This document shows positions 40,141 through 47,544 of a DNA stretch of 64,000 nt, piece after piece. This DNA comes from Propionicimonas paludicola (GTDB lineage: Bacteria; Actinomycetota; Actinomycetes; Propionibacteriales; Propionibacteriaceae). The stretch's first letter is position 1. The number at the start of each line of letters is the position of its first letter. The notes beneath the pieces are model-generated. The model was not told where the DNA came from and made no database searches. It worked only from the letters and a program-made list of their open reading frames with translations. The stretch is taken from assembly GCF_002563675.1 (NCBI RefSeq), contig NZ_PDJC01000001.1:1860001-1924000 (forward strand). Reading direction: 5' to 3'. Position numbers and translations under genes: made by a program.

Positions 40141-40815
40141 GTGGCCCCCGCATACCTCGGAATCGTCGCCGTCCTGGTGATCGGCGTCGCCGTGGTCGCC
40201 TACGGCTGGCTGTCCGACCGGACCGCGAACCGACACCGGGCCGCCCAGGTCAGCGGCCCACCGGACCGCCCGATCCCCGGACGCCCGGACGACGCCGCCG
40301 AACCCACCTACGCCCTCGAACCCGACCTGCTCGCCGATCGCCGCTACCCGCACGCACTGGACGAGACCGCACGCGACCACCTCGCCACCCAACTCGATGA
40401 CGCCCCAGCCCTGCCCCACGGCTGGGCCGATGAGGCCTTCGTCACCGATCCAGCGACCAGCTGGTCCGTCCTGGAGGCACCGATCATCCTGGTCACCGCC
40501 GAGCCGGTCACCACAGTCCGCGAACTGCTCCCCGCTCTTGACCGCGCGCGCAGCCAGGACCGGTCACTACTGATCGCGGCCCCGCGCTTCGCCGACGAGG
40601 TGCTGGCGACGCTGGCGGTCAATGCGGTCAGTCAGCAGCTGCGCCTGTGCGCGATCACCATCCCGCCGCCCGCGGCTGCCGAACTGGCCGAGCACACCGG
40701 CACCTACCCCGTCCCCCGGGCGGACCTGCAAGCCGGGTACCTGCCGCCGGCGAGCCTGGGCCACTGTGCGCGATTCGTGGCCGGACCCAAGCGCTGCTGG
40801 GTGTTGGGCGGCTAG
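40141..40815 (+). CDS. Membrane-anchored GroEL-apical-domain-like protein
   Basis: This 224-aa protein starts with GTG 40141. A TM helix (residues 4-22) and a Pro/Arg linker are followed by about 125 residues that resemble only the apical domain of GroEL: FVTDPATSWSVLEAPIILV (100-118), VRELLPALDRA (126-136), SLLIAAPRFADEVLATLAVN (142-161), an AITIP strand (171-175), TGTYPVP and ASLGHCARFV. The equatorial ATPase domain is absent. It may be a membrane-tethered polypeptide- or ligand-binding module. No ATP-driven folding is possible from this chain alone. Confidence 0.75.
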   Translation: MAPAYLGIVAVLVIGVAVVAYGWLSDRTANRHRAAQVSGPPDRPIPGRPDDAAEPTYALEPDLLADRRYPHALDETARDHLATQLDDAPALPHGWADEAFVTDPATSWSVLEAPIILVTAEPVTTVRELLPALDRARSQDRSLLIAAPRFADEVLATLAVNAVSQQLRLCAITIPPPAAAELAEHTGTYPVPRADLQAGYLPPASLGHCARFVAGPKRCWVLGG

Positions 40816-40902
40816 CCACACCGCGCCGAGCCCACAGGGCTCAACCACAGCGAAACCACAGTCGCCAGGTCTCAACCGAGGCTGGAGGTGAGTTCGACCA
40901 GG

Positions 40903-41256
40903 TCAGGCGTAGCCCAGATCGTCGAGTTCGTGGTCGTCGATGCCGAAGAAGTGGGCCACTTCATGCCACACGGTGATCCGAATCTCCTCGATCAGTTCGT
41001 CTTCGTCGGCGACCATCCGTTGCAGCGGTCCACTGAAGATCAAGATGCGATCCGGGAGCGCCCCCGCATACGAAGACGTCCGCTCTGACAAGGGGATTCC
41101 GTCGTAGAAGCCGAGCACATCACCGTACTCGGGGCCCGGCTCGTCCTCGACGATCACCACACAGTTCTCGACCAGTTCCAGCAGCTCGGGCGGGATCTGG
41201 GCCAAGGCGGCATCGACCAACTCGTCGAATCGCTCGGGGCTGACCGTCAGGGGCAT
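40903..41256 (-). CDS. Zincin-like metallopeptidase (DUF1025/PF06262 type)
   Basis: This 117-aa protein has the HExxHxxGxxD motif (H98, E99, H102, G105, D108) and the family's preceding strand RILIFSGPLQRM. Short cytosolic zincins of this type are common in actinobacteria; substrates are unknown. It stands alone between two rightward genes. Confidence 0.88.
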   Translation of the reverse strand: MPLTVSPERFDELVDAALAQIPPELLELVENCVVIVEDEPGPEYGDVLGFYDGIPLSERTSSYAGALPDRILIFSGPLQRMVADEDELIEEIRITVWHEVAHFFGIDDHELDDLGYA

Positions 41257-41355
41257 ACCGCCAGCCTAACCAGGCCACCCAGCGCCCTCCCCCGCGCCGA
41301 TTTGCTCGCCGCGCATAGCCGGGCTGCCCGCACTCTCAATAGAGTCCAACCGATC

Positions 41356-41460
41356 GAGGCAGGGACGGGTGTGGTGCACGCCACGGGGAAGACTCGTCCC
41401 CTGCCTCATCCCTGACGAGCCCGACCCCACTGGCCCCGGAGGGATGGTCCACCTGGGGCC
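41356..41460 (+). ncRNA. Structured 5' leader of the wall-hydrolase gene
   Basis: GAGGCAG+GGACG (41356-41367) pairs with CGTCC (41395-41399) and, past one bulged C, CTGCCTC (41401-41407), enclosing a GTGG/CCAC hairpin. A second stem GGCCCC/GGGGCC (41432-41460) follows. Such leaders before actinobacterial wall hydrolases are often c-di-AMP (ydaO) riboswitches, but the conserved ydaO core is not evident, so this is only a structured-leader call. Confidence 0.45.
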
Positions 41461-41514
41461 GGGCGCGCCCTGCCAACGAAGTCGGCCATGCCGACGGAAG
41501 GAAGAGCCCCGATC

Positions 41515-42834
41515 GTGCGAGCAGCCACCCCCCTGCGCAAGCTGATCACCTGGCTTGTGGTGACCCTGGCCCTCGTGGGCAGCGGCGTCCTCAGCGCCGA
41601 CCTGGCCGGCGCAGCCACCCAGACCTACTCCACGGTCGGCACCGTGCCCGTGCGGGCCGGCAAGGGCACGAGCACCGCACAGCTCGGCTCACTGCCCAAG
41701 GGCGCCCATGTGCTGGCCACCGGGAAGGCGTCCGGCGACTGGCAGCCGATCCGCTACGAGTCGACCACCGGCTACGTCCAGCGCCGCTACCTCAAGGCCG
41801 ACGCCAAGCCCGCCACCCGGTTCACCACCGGCCCGAGCGGACGCAAGACCACCACGGCCCGGGTGTATCTGCGCACCGGGTCGAGCCTGTCCTCGTCCAT
41901 CGTGCGCACCTACCCCAAGGGTGCAGTTGTCGAGGTCACCGGCATCTCCGGCGGCGACTACACCCAGGTGAAGGCGGACGGCACCGCCGGCTGGATGGCC
42001 ACTCGGCTGCTCTCGAAGACCACCAACACTCGTCCGGCCACAGTGGCCGGCTACACCGCCACCACCACTCTCGCCCTGCGGGCCAGCGCCTCGGTGAGCG
42101 CCTCCAGCCTGGCCAGCATCGCCGTCGGCAAGCGAGTGGACGGCACTGGCACCCACTCCGGTGGATACACCCAGGTGGTGTTCGGCACTCGGGTGGGCTG
42201 GGTGATCACCGGCTATCTCAAGGCCGTGGCCGGGACGCCCAAGAAGTATGTGCTGCCGCTGCGCAGCGCGACCCTCTACACGAAGAACGCCGTCACCTTA
42301 CGGATGGCCGCCGACGCCGAGTCGGACGCCGCCGCAAAGCTCGGCAAGGATGAGGTCCTTCGAGCGACCGGGGCGACCAAGAACTCCTACACCGCGGTGA
42401 TCTGGAACGGCTCGGTGGTCTGGACGGCGTCGTCCTCACTGACCACCCGGAAGCCGGCCATCGTCGACCTGGGATCGGCCTCGCTGAACAAGCTGCAGGC
42501 CTACGGGAAGCTGGCGGTGCTCGCTATCCGCGACGAGTTCCCGCAGATCAGCACGATGTATGGCTGGCGGGCGTCGAGTTCCTACTCCGAGGACCACCCG
42601 TCCGGGCGCGCGGTGGACGTGATGATCCCCTCCTACAAGACCAACAAGGCCCTCGGCGACAAGGTGGCCCAGTACCTGATCGACAACGCCAAGAAGCTGC
42701 ACGTGAACTATGTGATCTGGCGGCAGCGCAGCTACTCGATCGAGCGCGGAAGCTGGAAGAAGATGGACGACCGGGGCGGCGACACTGCCAACCACTACGA
42801 CCACGTCCACGTCTCGTTCTTCCAGACTCCCTGA
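41515..42834 (+). CDS. Secreted SH3-repeat protein with M15/ARB-type peptidase domain
   Basis: This 439-aa protein starts at GTG 41515 behind GGAAGGAAGAG. A signal peptide (ITWLVVTLALVGSGVL, cleavage near AGAA-T) precedes four bacterial SH3 domains (about 35-95, 105-165, 175-235, 245-310). The C-terminal domain (about 320-439) has EDHPSGRAVDVMIP and NHYDHVHVSF, the H-x6-D and D-H-x-H zinc pattern of VanY/ARB-07466-like proteins. It should bind and cut peptidoglycan peptides. The structured leader may regulate it. Confidence 0.85.
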   Translation: MRAATPLRKLITWLVVTLALVGSGVLSADLAGAATQTYSTVGTVPVRAGKGTSTAQLGSLPKGAHVLATGKASGDWQPIRYESTTGYVQRRYLKADAKPATRFTTGPSGRKTTTARVYLRTGSSLSSSIVRTYPKGAVVEVTGISGGDYTQVKADGTAGWMATRLLSKTTNTRPATVAGYTATTTLALRASASVSASSLASIAVGKRVDGTGTHSGGYTQVVFGTRVGWVITGYLKAVAGTPKKYVLPLRSATLYTKNAVTLRMAADAESDAAAKLGKDEVLRATGATKNSYTAVIWNGSVVWTASSSLTTRKPAIVDLGSASLNKLQAYGKLAVLAIRDEFPQISTMYGWRASSSYSEDHPSGRAVDVMIPSYKTNKALGDKVAQYLIDNAKKLHVNYVIWRQRSYSIERGSWKKMDDRGGDTANHYDHVHVSFFQTP

Positions 42835-42848
42835 CACCGCCCGGCAGT

Positions 42849-42878
42849 TTGGGCGCGCTCCGGGCAGGGCCGTATAGT
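42849..42878 (+). promoter_or_regulatory. Promoter of tRNA-Glu
   Basis: TTGGGC (42849-42854), an 18-nt spacer and TATAGT (42873-42878) lie 12 bases before the tRNA. Confidence 0.5.
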
Positions 42879-42890
42879 TCACCCGGTCAG

Positions 42891-42966
42891 GTCCCCATCG
42901 TCTAGCGGCCTAGGACACTGCCCTTTCAAGGCAGCAGCGCGGGTTCGAATCCCGTTGGGGATGCCA
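42891..42966 (+). tRNA. tRNA-Glu (anticodon TTC)
   Basis: Cloverleaf: GTCCCCA/TGGGGAT acceptor, D arm with TAGCGGCCTA, anticodon arm CTGCC-CTTTCAA-GGCAG with anticodon TTC, T arm GCGGGTTCGAATCCCGT. CCA is encoded at 42964-42966. Confidence 0.95.
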
Positions 42967-43031
42967 CGGCCCGGAAATGCCGAGCGACGCGCCACAGGGC
43001 GCGCCGCTCAGGGGTGGGTAGATCTTTTGTA

Positions 43032-43211
43032 CTAGTGCGGGCAGCCCGGCCAGTACGGGATGACGTCACAGATGTTCGGTGCCGTCGACTCCATTGGGCT
43101 TGGCACTCCGCCAACCAAGACCACCGAAGCGACCAGCACAGAAGCCAAGGGCAATGCCAGGGCCACCTGTGTACGCAGTCGAATTGAGTTCCAAAACGTC
43201 GTCACCAACAT
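43032..43211 (-). CDS. 59-aa exported peptide with a two-Cys C-terminus
   Basis: This frame is too short for usual cut-offs. A basic start (FWNSIRLRTQ) is followed by a hydrophobic core (VALALPLASVLVASVVLVGG, residues 16-35), like a signal peptide or signal anchor. The C-terminal 20 residues contain C48 and C57 in NICDVIPYWPGCPH, which could close a 10-residue disulfide loop outside the cell. It is divergent from the adjacent two-component system. No good ribosome site is visible. A signalling or bioactive peptide is possible, not shown. Confidence 0.5.
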   Translation of the reverse strand: MLVTTFWNSIRLRTQVALALPLASVLVASVVLVGGVPSPMESTAPNICDVIPYWPGCPH

Positions 43212-43370
43212 GACTCAGAGGTTGCCAGCCCGGGGCGCCGCGGCGGTCGCTGGCAAACGATCTCTGACCAGTTGACTAGGGCCTACGCCAAGAGTCCGAC
43301 CAAGTGACCATTTCGGACAGGATTCCGGCTCCGACTGGCTAATCGCCCGGCCACGCGATTGGATACGTAC

Positions 43371-44456
43371 ATGCGGAACCGCCCATTCGCGAGAGTCGCC
43401 AGTGGCGCTGTCGACATCGTCCTTGCTGTCGTCCTCGCCGCGCTCGGCGTGCTGCTCGGCGGCGTCTCGAACGAGCCGCTCGGCATCATCATCGACGTGA
43501 TCGCCTGTATCGCCGTGGCTCTGGCCGTCCGCTGGCCCCGGGCCGCCGGGATCGCCCTGGCCTGCATCCTGGCGGTCTACGCGTTCGCCCCGCACCGGTG
43601 GGGCCAGATGGGTCAGTACGCGCCGCTGATCGCGATTCTGGGCGCCGGCATCCGGGGTGAGCGCCGCATTCGCTTCGGCATGGCATTGGGCTACTGGGTG
43701 ATCTACCTGGGCATCCAGTTCAACCTGTACGGGCTGGGCTGGACAGCCGCCCTCGCCAGCCTGGTCTGGGCCGCTCTGATCGCCATGATGTGGGCAGTCG
43801 GCAACGCGTTCAGCAGCTACCGCAACGCCCAGAACGAGCTGCGCGCGGCCGCACTCACCCAGCAACGGCTCAGCTTGGCCCGCGAGCTCCACGACAGCCT
43901 CTCCCGGACGTTGGTCCGGCTCTCGCTTCAGGCCCGGGCGGCAGCGGCCACCAACGACCCCTCCACGCTCACTGAGATCGCCGACGGCATCGGCCACGCC
44001 TCCAGCGAACTGCGCTGGCTGCTCAGCGCTCTGCGCGAACCGGACGCCGTGGCACCGATCACCGCCACCGGTTCGCTGGCCACCAGGATCAACGAACTGA
44101 TCGAGCAGCTCGACAACCGCGGTTTCCCGGTCACGGTGACGATCGACGGAGACCTGGAGCAGGTCCCGGCCAGGATCGGCGAAGTGGTGGCGACCGTCGC
44201 CAGCGAGGCCGCGGCCAACGTCGAGCGCCATGCCGCGAAGGGCCGTCCGTGCAGCCTGCTGGCCAGCCTGGACGCCGACTCACTCGACCTGGCCGTGATC
44301 AACGAAGTGGCTGCACACCCCGCGCCCAGCAACGGGACCTCGATGGGCCTGCTGGGTGCTGCCGAACGGCTCTCCGCGGTCGGAGGGACGATCGAGTCCC
44401 GCGGAGAGGGCTCCCGCTGGATCACCCGGATCACCGTCCCGCTGGCGGTGAGCTGA
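43371..44456 (+). CDS. Sensor histidine kinase (HisKA_3, NarL/DesK type)
   Basis: This 361-aa protein starts at ATG 43371 (a TTG four codons earlier is possible). Six or so TM helices span residues 12-146 without a large external domain. Then HisKA_3 with LARELHDSLSR (H174 is the phospho-acceptor) and a HATPase domain with SEAAANVERHA (N box) and GTSMGLLGAAERLSAVGG (G box). The membrane-embedded sensor suggests detection of a membrane or peptide signal, as in LiaS/DesK. Its stop overlaps the regulator start (TGATG). Confidence 0.92.
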   Translation: MRNRPFARVASGAVDIVLAVVLAALGVLLGGVSNEPLGIIIDVIACIAVALAVRWPRAAGIALACILAVYAFAPHRWGQMGQYAPLIAILGAGIRGERRIRFGMALGYWVIYLGIQFNLYGLGWTAALASLVWAALIAMMWAVGNAFSSYRNAQNELRAAALTQQRLSLARELHDSLSRTLVRLSLQARAAAATNDPSTLTEIADGIGHASSELRWLLSALREPDAVAPITATGSLATRINELIEQLDNRGFPVTVTIDGDLEQVPARIGEVVATVASEAAANVERHAAKGRPCSLLASLDADSLDLAVINEVAAHPAPSNGTSMGLLGAAERLSAVGGTIESRGEGSRWITRITVPLAVS

Positions 44457-45088
44457 TGACCACGGTGATCATCGTCGACGACGACCTGTTCGTCCGGACG
44501 ATGCTGGCGCAGGTCCTGGACCGCGCGGCAGGCATCCAGGTACTCGCCACCTATGCCAACGGCGCCGAAGCCGCTGAGGCCGCCGCAGAGCTCGTCCCGG
44601 ACGTGGCCCTGGTCGACATCAACATGCCTGAGGTGGGCGGTGCCCAGACCGTCGCTCTGCTGCAGGCCAGTTCGCCGACCACCCGAGTGCTGGCTCTCAC
44701 CTCACTGGCCGACCCGAGCGCGGCAGCGGCCATGCTGCACGCCGGAGCTCTCGGCTTCCTGCCCAAGGATCTGCCGCTCCCCGCGCTCCTGCACTCGATC
44801 CAGGCCGCCAGCCATGGCGTGGCCGTGCTGGCCGGTGGCGGCTCGGCGCTGATCGACAAGCGGGTCGGTGCGAAGGCTCCCGAGCTGACCGAGATCGAGC
44901 ACAAGGTGCTGCAGCTGCTGGCGGCCGGACACACCAACGAGCAGATCGCCGATCAGCTCTATCTGGCCGTGTCATCGGTCAAGCATCAGATCTCGACGTT
45001 GCTCGTCAAGCTCGAGGCGAGCAACCGGGTGACCCTTGCCGTGCGTGCCCACGAGCTCGGCTTGGCCGGACCCGGGCGCTCGGAATGA
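44456..45088 (+). CDS. NarL/LuxR-type response regulator
   Basis: This 210-aa protein starts at ATG 44456. The receiver has DDD at 8-10, phospho-Asp D54 (LVDINMPE), a Thr in LALTSLAD and Lys in FLPKD. The C-terminal LuxR HTH reads LTEIEHKVLQLLAAGHTNEQ, IADQLYLAVSSVKHQIS, ending RVTLAVRAHELG. It pairs with the upstream kinase; targets unknown, perhaps the neighbouring peptide or envelope genes. Confidence 0.93.
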   Translation: MTTVIIVDDDLFVRTMLAQVLDRAAGIQVLATYANGAEAAEAAAELVPDVALVDINMPEVGGAQTVALLQASSPTTRVLALTSLADPSAAAAMLHAGALGFLPKDLPLPALLHSIQAASHGVAVLAGGGSALIDKRVGAKAPELTEIEHKVLQLLAAGHTNEQIADQLYLAVSSVKHQISTLLVKLEASNRVTLAVRAHELGLAGPGRSE

Positions 45089-45130
45089 TCATGGCCGAAC
45101 CCCGATTTCCGCGCCGGGGAGGGGTTACGT

Positions 45131-45136
45131 TATAGT
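45131..45136 (+). promoter_or_regulatory. -10 box of the tRNA-Asp/tRNA-Phe operon
   Basis: TATAGT, identical to the box before tRNA-Glu, lies 40 bases upstream of tRNA-Asp. The -35 is not clear. Confidence 0.45.
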
Positions 45137-45175
45137 TTCCGGGCTGGCGCACGATGGCCAGTGAGGCCTTATCAA

Positions 45176-45249
45176 GGCCCCGTAGCGCAGTTGGTTAGCG
45201 CGCCGCCCTGTCACGGCGGAGGTCGCGGGTTCGAGTCCCGTCGGGGTCG
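45176..45249 (+). tRNA. tRNA-Asp (anticodon GTC)
   Basis: Acceptor GGCCCCG/CGGGGTC, D arm with GCGCAGTTGGTTAGCGC, anticodon loop CTGTCAC, T arm GCGGGTTCGAGTCCCGT. CCA is not encoded. Confidence 0.95.
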
Positions 45250-45272
45250 CTGGAAGCACGATCGCTTCTTCC

Positions 45273-45346
45273 GGCCAGGTAGCTCAGATGGTAGTAGCGT
45301 TCGCCTGAAAAGTGAAAGGTCACCGGTTCGATCCCGGTCCTGGCCA
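45273..45346 (+). tRNA. tRNA-Phe (anticodon GAA)
   Basis: Acceptor GGCCAGG/CCTGGCC, D arm GCTCAGATGGTAGTAGC, anticodon loop CTGAAAA, T arm CCGGTTCGATCCCGG. It lies 23 bases after tRNA-Asp, so both are co-transcribed. Confidence 0.93.
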
Positions 45347-45458
45347 CCGCTTCATTTCTCCTAGTAAAACCCGAGTTTGGCAGGTTACCTGTCACCCGTC
45401 TGCCCGCCCCGGCATCTGTCTGGCTGAGCCAGTCCCCTTTCGATGAGGCTCGGAGGCG

Positions 45459-45620
45459 TTGGCTAAGTTGGTCGAAGCCACCCCCAGGGATCCGTCTGCT
45501 AAGCCCCCTGAAAAGCCAACCCTTCGGCAGCGTCTCTTCGACATGCTCAGGGATCTGACGACGAAGCTCAGGCACCGCCAACAGACAGCCCACGGGCGCA
45601 ACCCCACCCCGGAAAGCTGA
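45459..45620 (+). CDS. Possible 53-aa basic protein
   Basis: A TTG-initiated frame with GGAGG two bases before it (close). The product is basic and helical (TLRQRLFDMLRDLTTKLRHRQ). It ends just at the terminator hairpin, which supports a transcript here. Start and reality are uncertain. Confidence 0.35.
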   Translation: MAKLVEATPRDPSAKPPEKPTLRQRLFDMLRDLTTKLRHRQQTAHGRNPTPES

Positions 45621-45651
45621 ATGGGGCCGGACCCGAAGGTCCGACCCCATT
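45620..45651. terminator. Bidirectional terminator
   Basis: AATGGGG-C-CGGACC, loop CGAA, GGTCCG-A-CCCCATT: 13 bp with one C/A mismatch and a stable tetraloop. It lies between convergent genes, the small rightward frame and the leftward peptide-binding protein. Confidence 0.8.
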
Positions 45652-45668
45652 GAGTTACTCGGTACAGC

Positions 45669-47402
45669 TCACTTCACGTAGCCGACCAGCTCCCACTTCG
45701 GGACCCGGGCCATGCCCAGGGCGCCGATGTTGGCGAGCTTCGCACGCACGCCGACCAGCATCGGACGCTGGTACAGCGGCAGGGTGTGACCGGCCTCCCA
45801 GATCGCCTGCGCGACCTGGTTGCCCAGCTCGGTCCGCTTCGCCGGATCCATCTCGGTGTCGATCTGCGGCTTGAGCTCCTGAACCTTGTCGATCTTCAGC
45901 TGAGCGAAGTTCGAGTCGTTCGGGACGAACTTGCCGTCCTTCTCGGTGCCACCGTAGATCTGGCCGATGTTGAGCAGCGGGTACGGGGTACCGATCCAGG
46001 AGAAGGCGATGATGTCGAAGTCGTGCTTGGTGAGCACGCCCGGCCAGTCCTTCTGGACGTCGACCGTCTTCAGCTTCAGGTTGACCCCGATCGCCTTCAG
46101 CGACTTCTGAGCCTGCAGGCCCTCGTTCTCCGAAGCCTTCACGCCGCCGAGGACTGCGAAGGTGACGTCGAGCTCCTTGCCGTCCTTCTCGCGGAAGCCA
46201 GTGGACGAGTTGAGCGCCCAACCAGCTGCGTCCAGCTTGGCCTTGGCCTGGTCCGGGTTGTAGTCAAGGCCGGTGGCCTTGGCCTCGTCGACGTAGCCAA
46301 CCTGGTTGGAGACGTACAGGTTGTTGTTCAGCGGCACCTTGTCACCGGGGAGGCCGGCCAGGTCGGACTGGGCGATGATCGTCCGGTCGATGCCCTGGAA
46401 CAGCGCCTGGCGGACGTTCACGTCGGCCAGCACCGGGGACTTGGCGTTGAAGGTGAAGTGACGGTAGTTCGGGCCGGCCGCGATCCGCACTACGGAGTCC
46501 TGCGCACCCTTGGCCTGGGCGTAGCCGTCAGCGTCGGCGCCGATGTCGTAGTAGTCGACCTCGTGGTTCGCGAAGGCGGCAGCCAGGGCCTCGGCCTTGA
46601 TCTGCTTCCAGGTCAGCTTGGTCAGCAGCGGCTTCTTGCCCCACCACTTGTCGTTCGGGACCATCACAACGGTGCCGCTGGTCTTGTCCCAGTTCTCCAC
46701 CTTGAACGGACCGGTGAAGTAGGAGTCGACGTAATCCTTCCAGCCATCGTTGAAGGCCTTCGGAGTGGCCGCACCCTCGGCGCGGATCGGGCCGCCGGAG
46801 ACGATGGAGGTCCAGTCCGGGTAGGTGGACTTGAAGGTGATGATGACTTCCTGCTGGTCCTTGCCGGCCTCGACCTTGGTGACCTCGCTCCAGCCATCGG
46901 TGGAGGCGACGCGGAAGTCCTTGTTCGAGCCGTTCAGGGCCTTCCAGGTGGCGATCCAGTCGTCGGCGCCGATCACCTTGCCGTCGTTCCAGACAGCCTT
47001 CGGGTTCAGCTCAAGAGTGACGACCAGGTTCGGCTTGACCTCGGTCTTGGCCTCCAGGAGGTAGTCATTGTTGATGACCGCCTCGCCGTCGCCCTTGAAG
47101 TCGTAGTAGGTGGGGCTGATCGGCGACTCGAGCGTCAGGAGCTCCTGGTCGTTGCCGTCCACCGAGTTCACGTTCCACGTTGCGATGGGGTAGCTGATGG
47201 AGCCGACGAACTCGCCACCTGCCGACAGCTGATCGTAGGCGGTCTCGTTGATGTCCCAGGCGGCCTTGGCCGGAGCCGAGGCGGAACCGGACGCCGAGCC
47301 ACCCGCGCTGGGCTTTGCGGTGGTTGACGGTCCACCGCAGGCGGCCAGGGTCAGCGCCAGAGCGGCGGCAACCGCAGGCACCAGAATTCTCGAAGCCTTC
47401 AC
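45669..47402 (-). CDS. Oligopeptide ABC transporter substrate-binding lipoprotein
   Basis: This 577-aa protein starts at GTG 47402 behind GGAGGAAAT. A lipoprotein signal (ALALTLAAC) and Ser/Gly/Ala linker precede a family-5 solute-binding fold with typical WNDGKVIGADDWIATWKAL, YFTGPFKVENWDKTSG, PNDKWWGKKPLLTKL and DVNVRQALFQGIDR motifs. Anchored outside the membrane, it delivers peptides to the permeases encoded upstream. Last gene of the operon. Confidence 0.92.
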   Translation of the reverse strand: MKASRILVPAVAAALALTLAACGGPSTTAKPSAGGSASGSASAPAKAAWDINETAYDQLSAGGEFVGSISYPIATWNVNSVDGNDQELLTLESPISPTYYDFKGDGEAVINNDYLLEAKTEVKPNLVVTLELNPKAVWNDGKVIGADDWIATWKALNGSNKDFRVASTDGWSEVTKVEAGKDQQEVIITFKSTYPDWTSIVSGGPIRAEGAATPKAFNDGWKDYVDSYFTGPFKVENWDKTSGTVVMVPNDKWWGKKPLLTKLTWKQIKAEALAAAFANHEVDYYDIGADADGYAQAKGAQDSVVRIAAGPNYRHFTFNAKSPVLADVNVRQALFQGIDRTIIAQSDLAGLPGDKVPLNNNLYVSNQVGYVDEAKATGLDYNPDQAKAKLDAAGWALNSSTGFREKDGKELDVTFAVLGGVKASENEGLQAQKSLKAIGVNLKLKTVDVQKDWPGVLTKHDFDIIAFSWIGTPYPLLNIGQIYGGTEKDGKFVPNDSNFAQLKIDKVQELKPQIDTEMDPAKRTELGNQVAQAIWEAGHTLPLYQRPMLVGVRAKLANIGALGMARVPKWELVGYVK

Positions 47403-47544
47403 ATTTCCTCCGTTGTTGCGTACAGGGTGGGCACCAGGGGCTCGGGCCCACTCCAGCATGGACTCACGTTACCGGGTCGCTCCCAGGGATCGGAATCGGC
47501 CGTGGTTACGACCTGCTAACAAATCCCTTGTCGCAACTCGGCAA

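Noticed and set aside
41356-41500. Firm call of a ydaO c-di-AMP riboswitch
   Set aside because: Context fits, but the conserved core was not found by eye; only a structured leader is claimed.
43215-44231. 338-codon minus-strand frame opposite the histidine kinase
   Set aside because: Antisense to a kinase with all its motifs; sequence is Gly/Asp/Arg/Gln-rich shadow.
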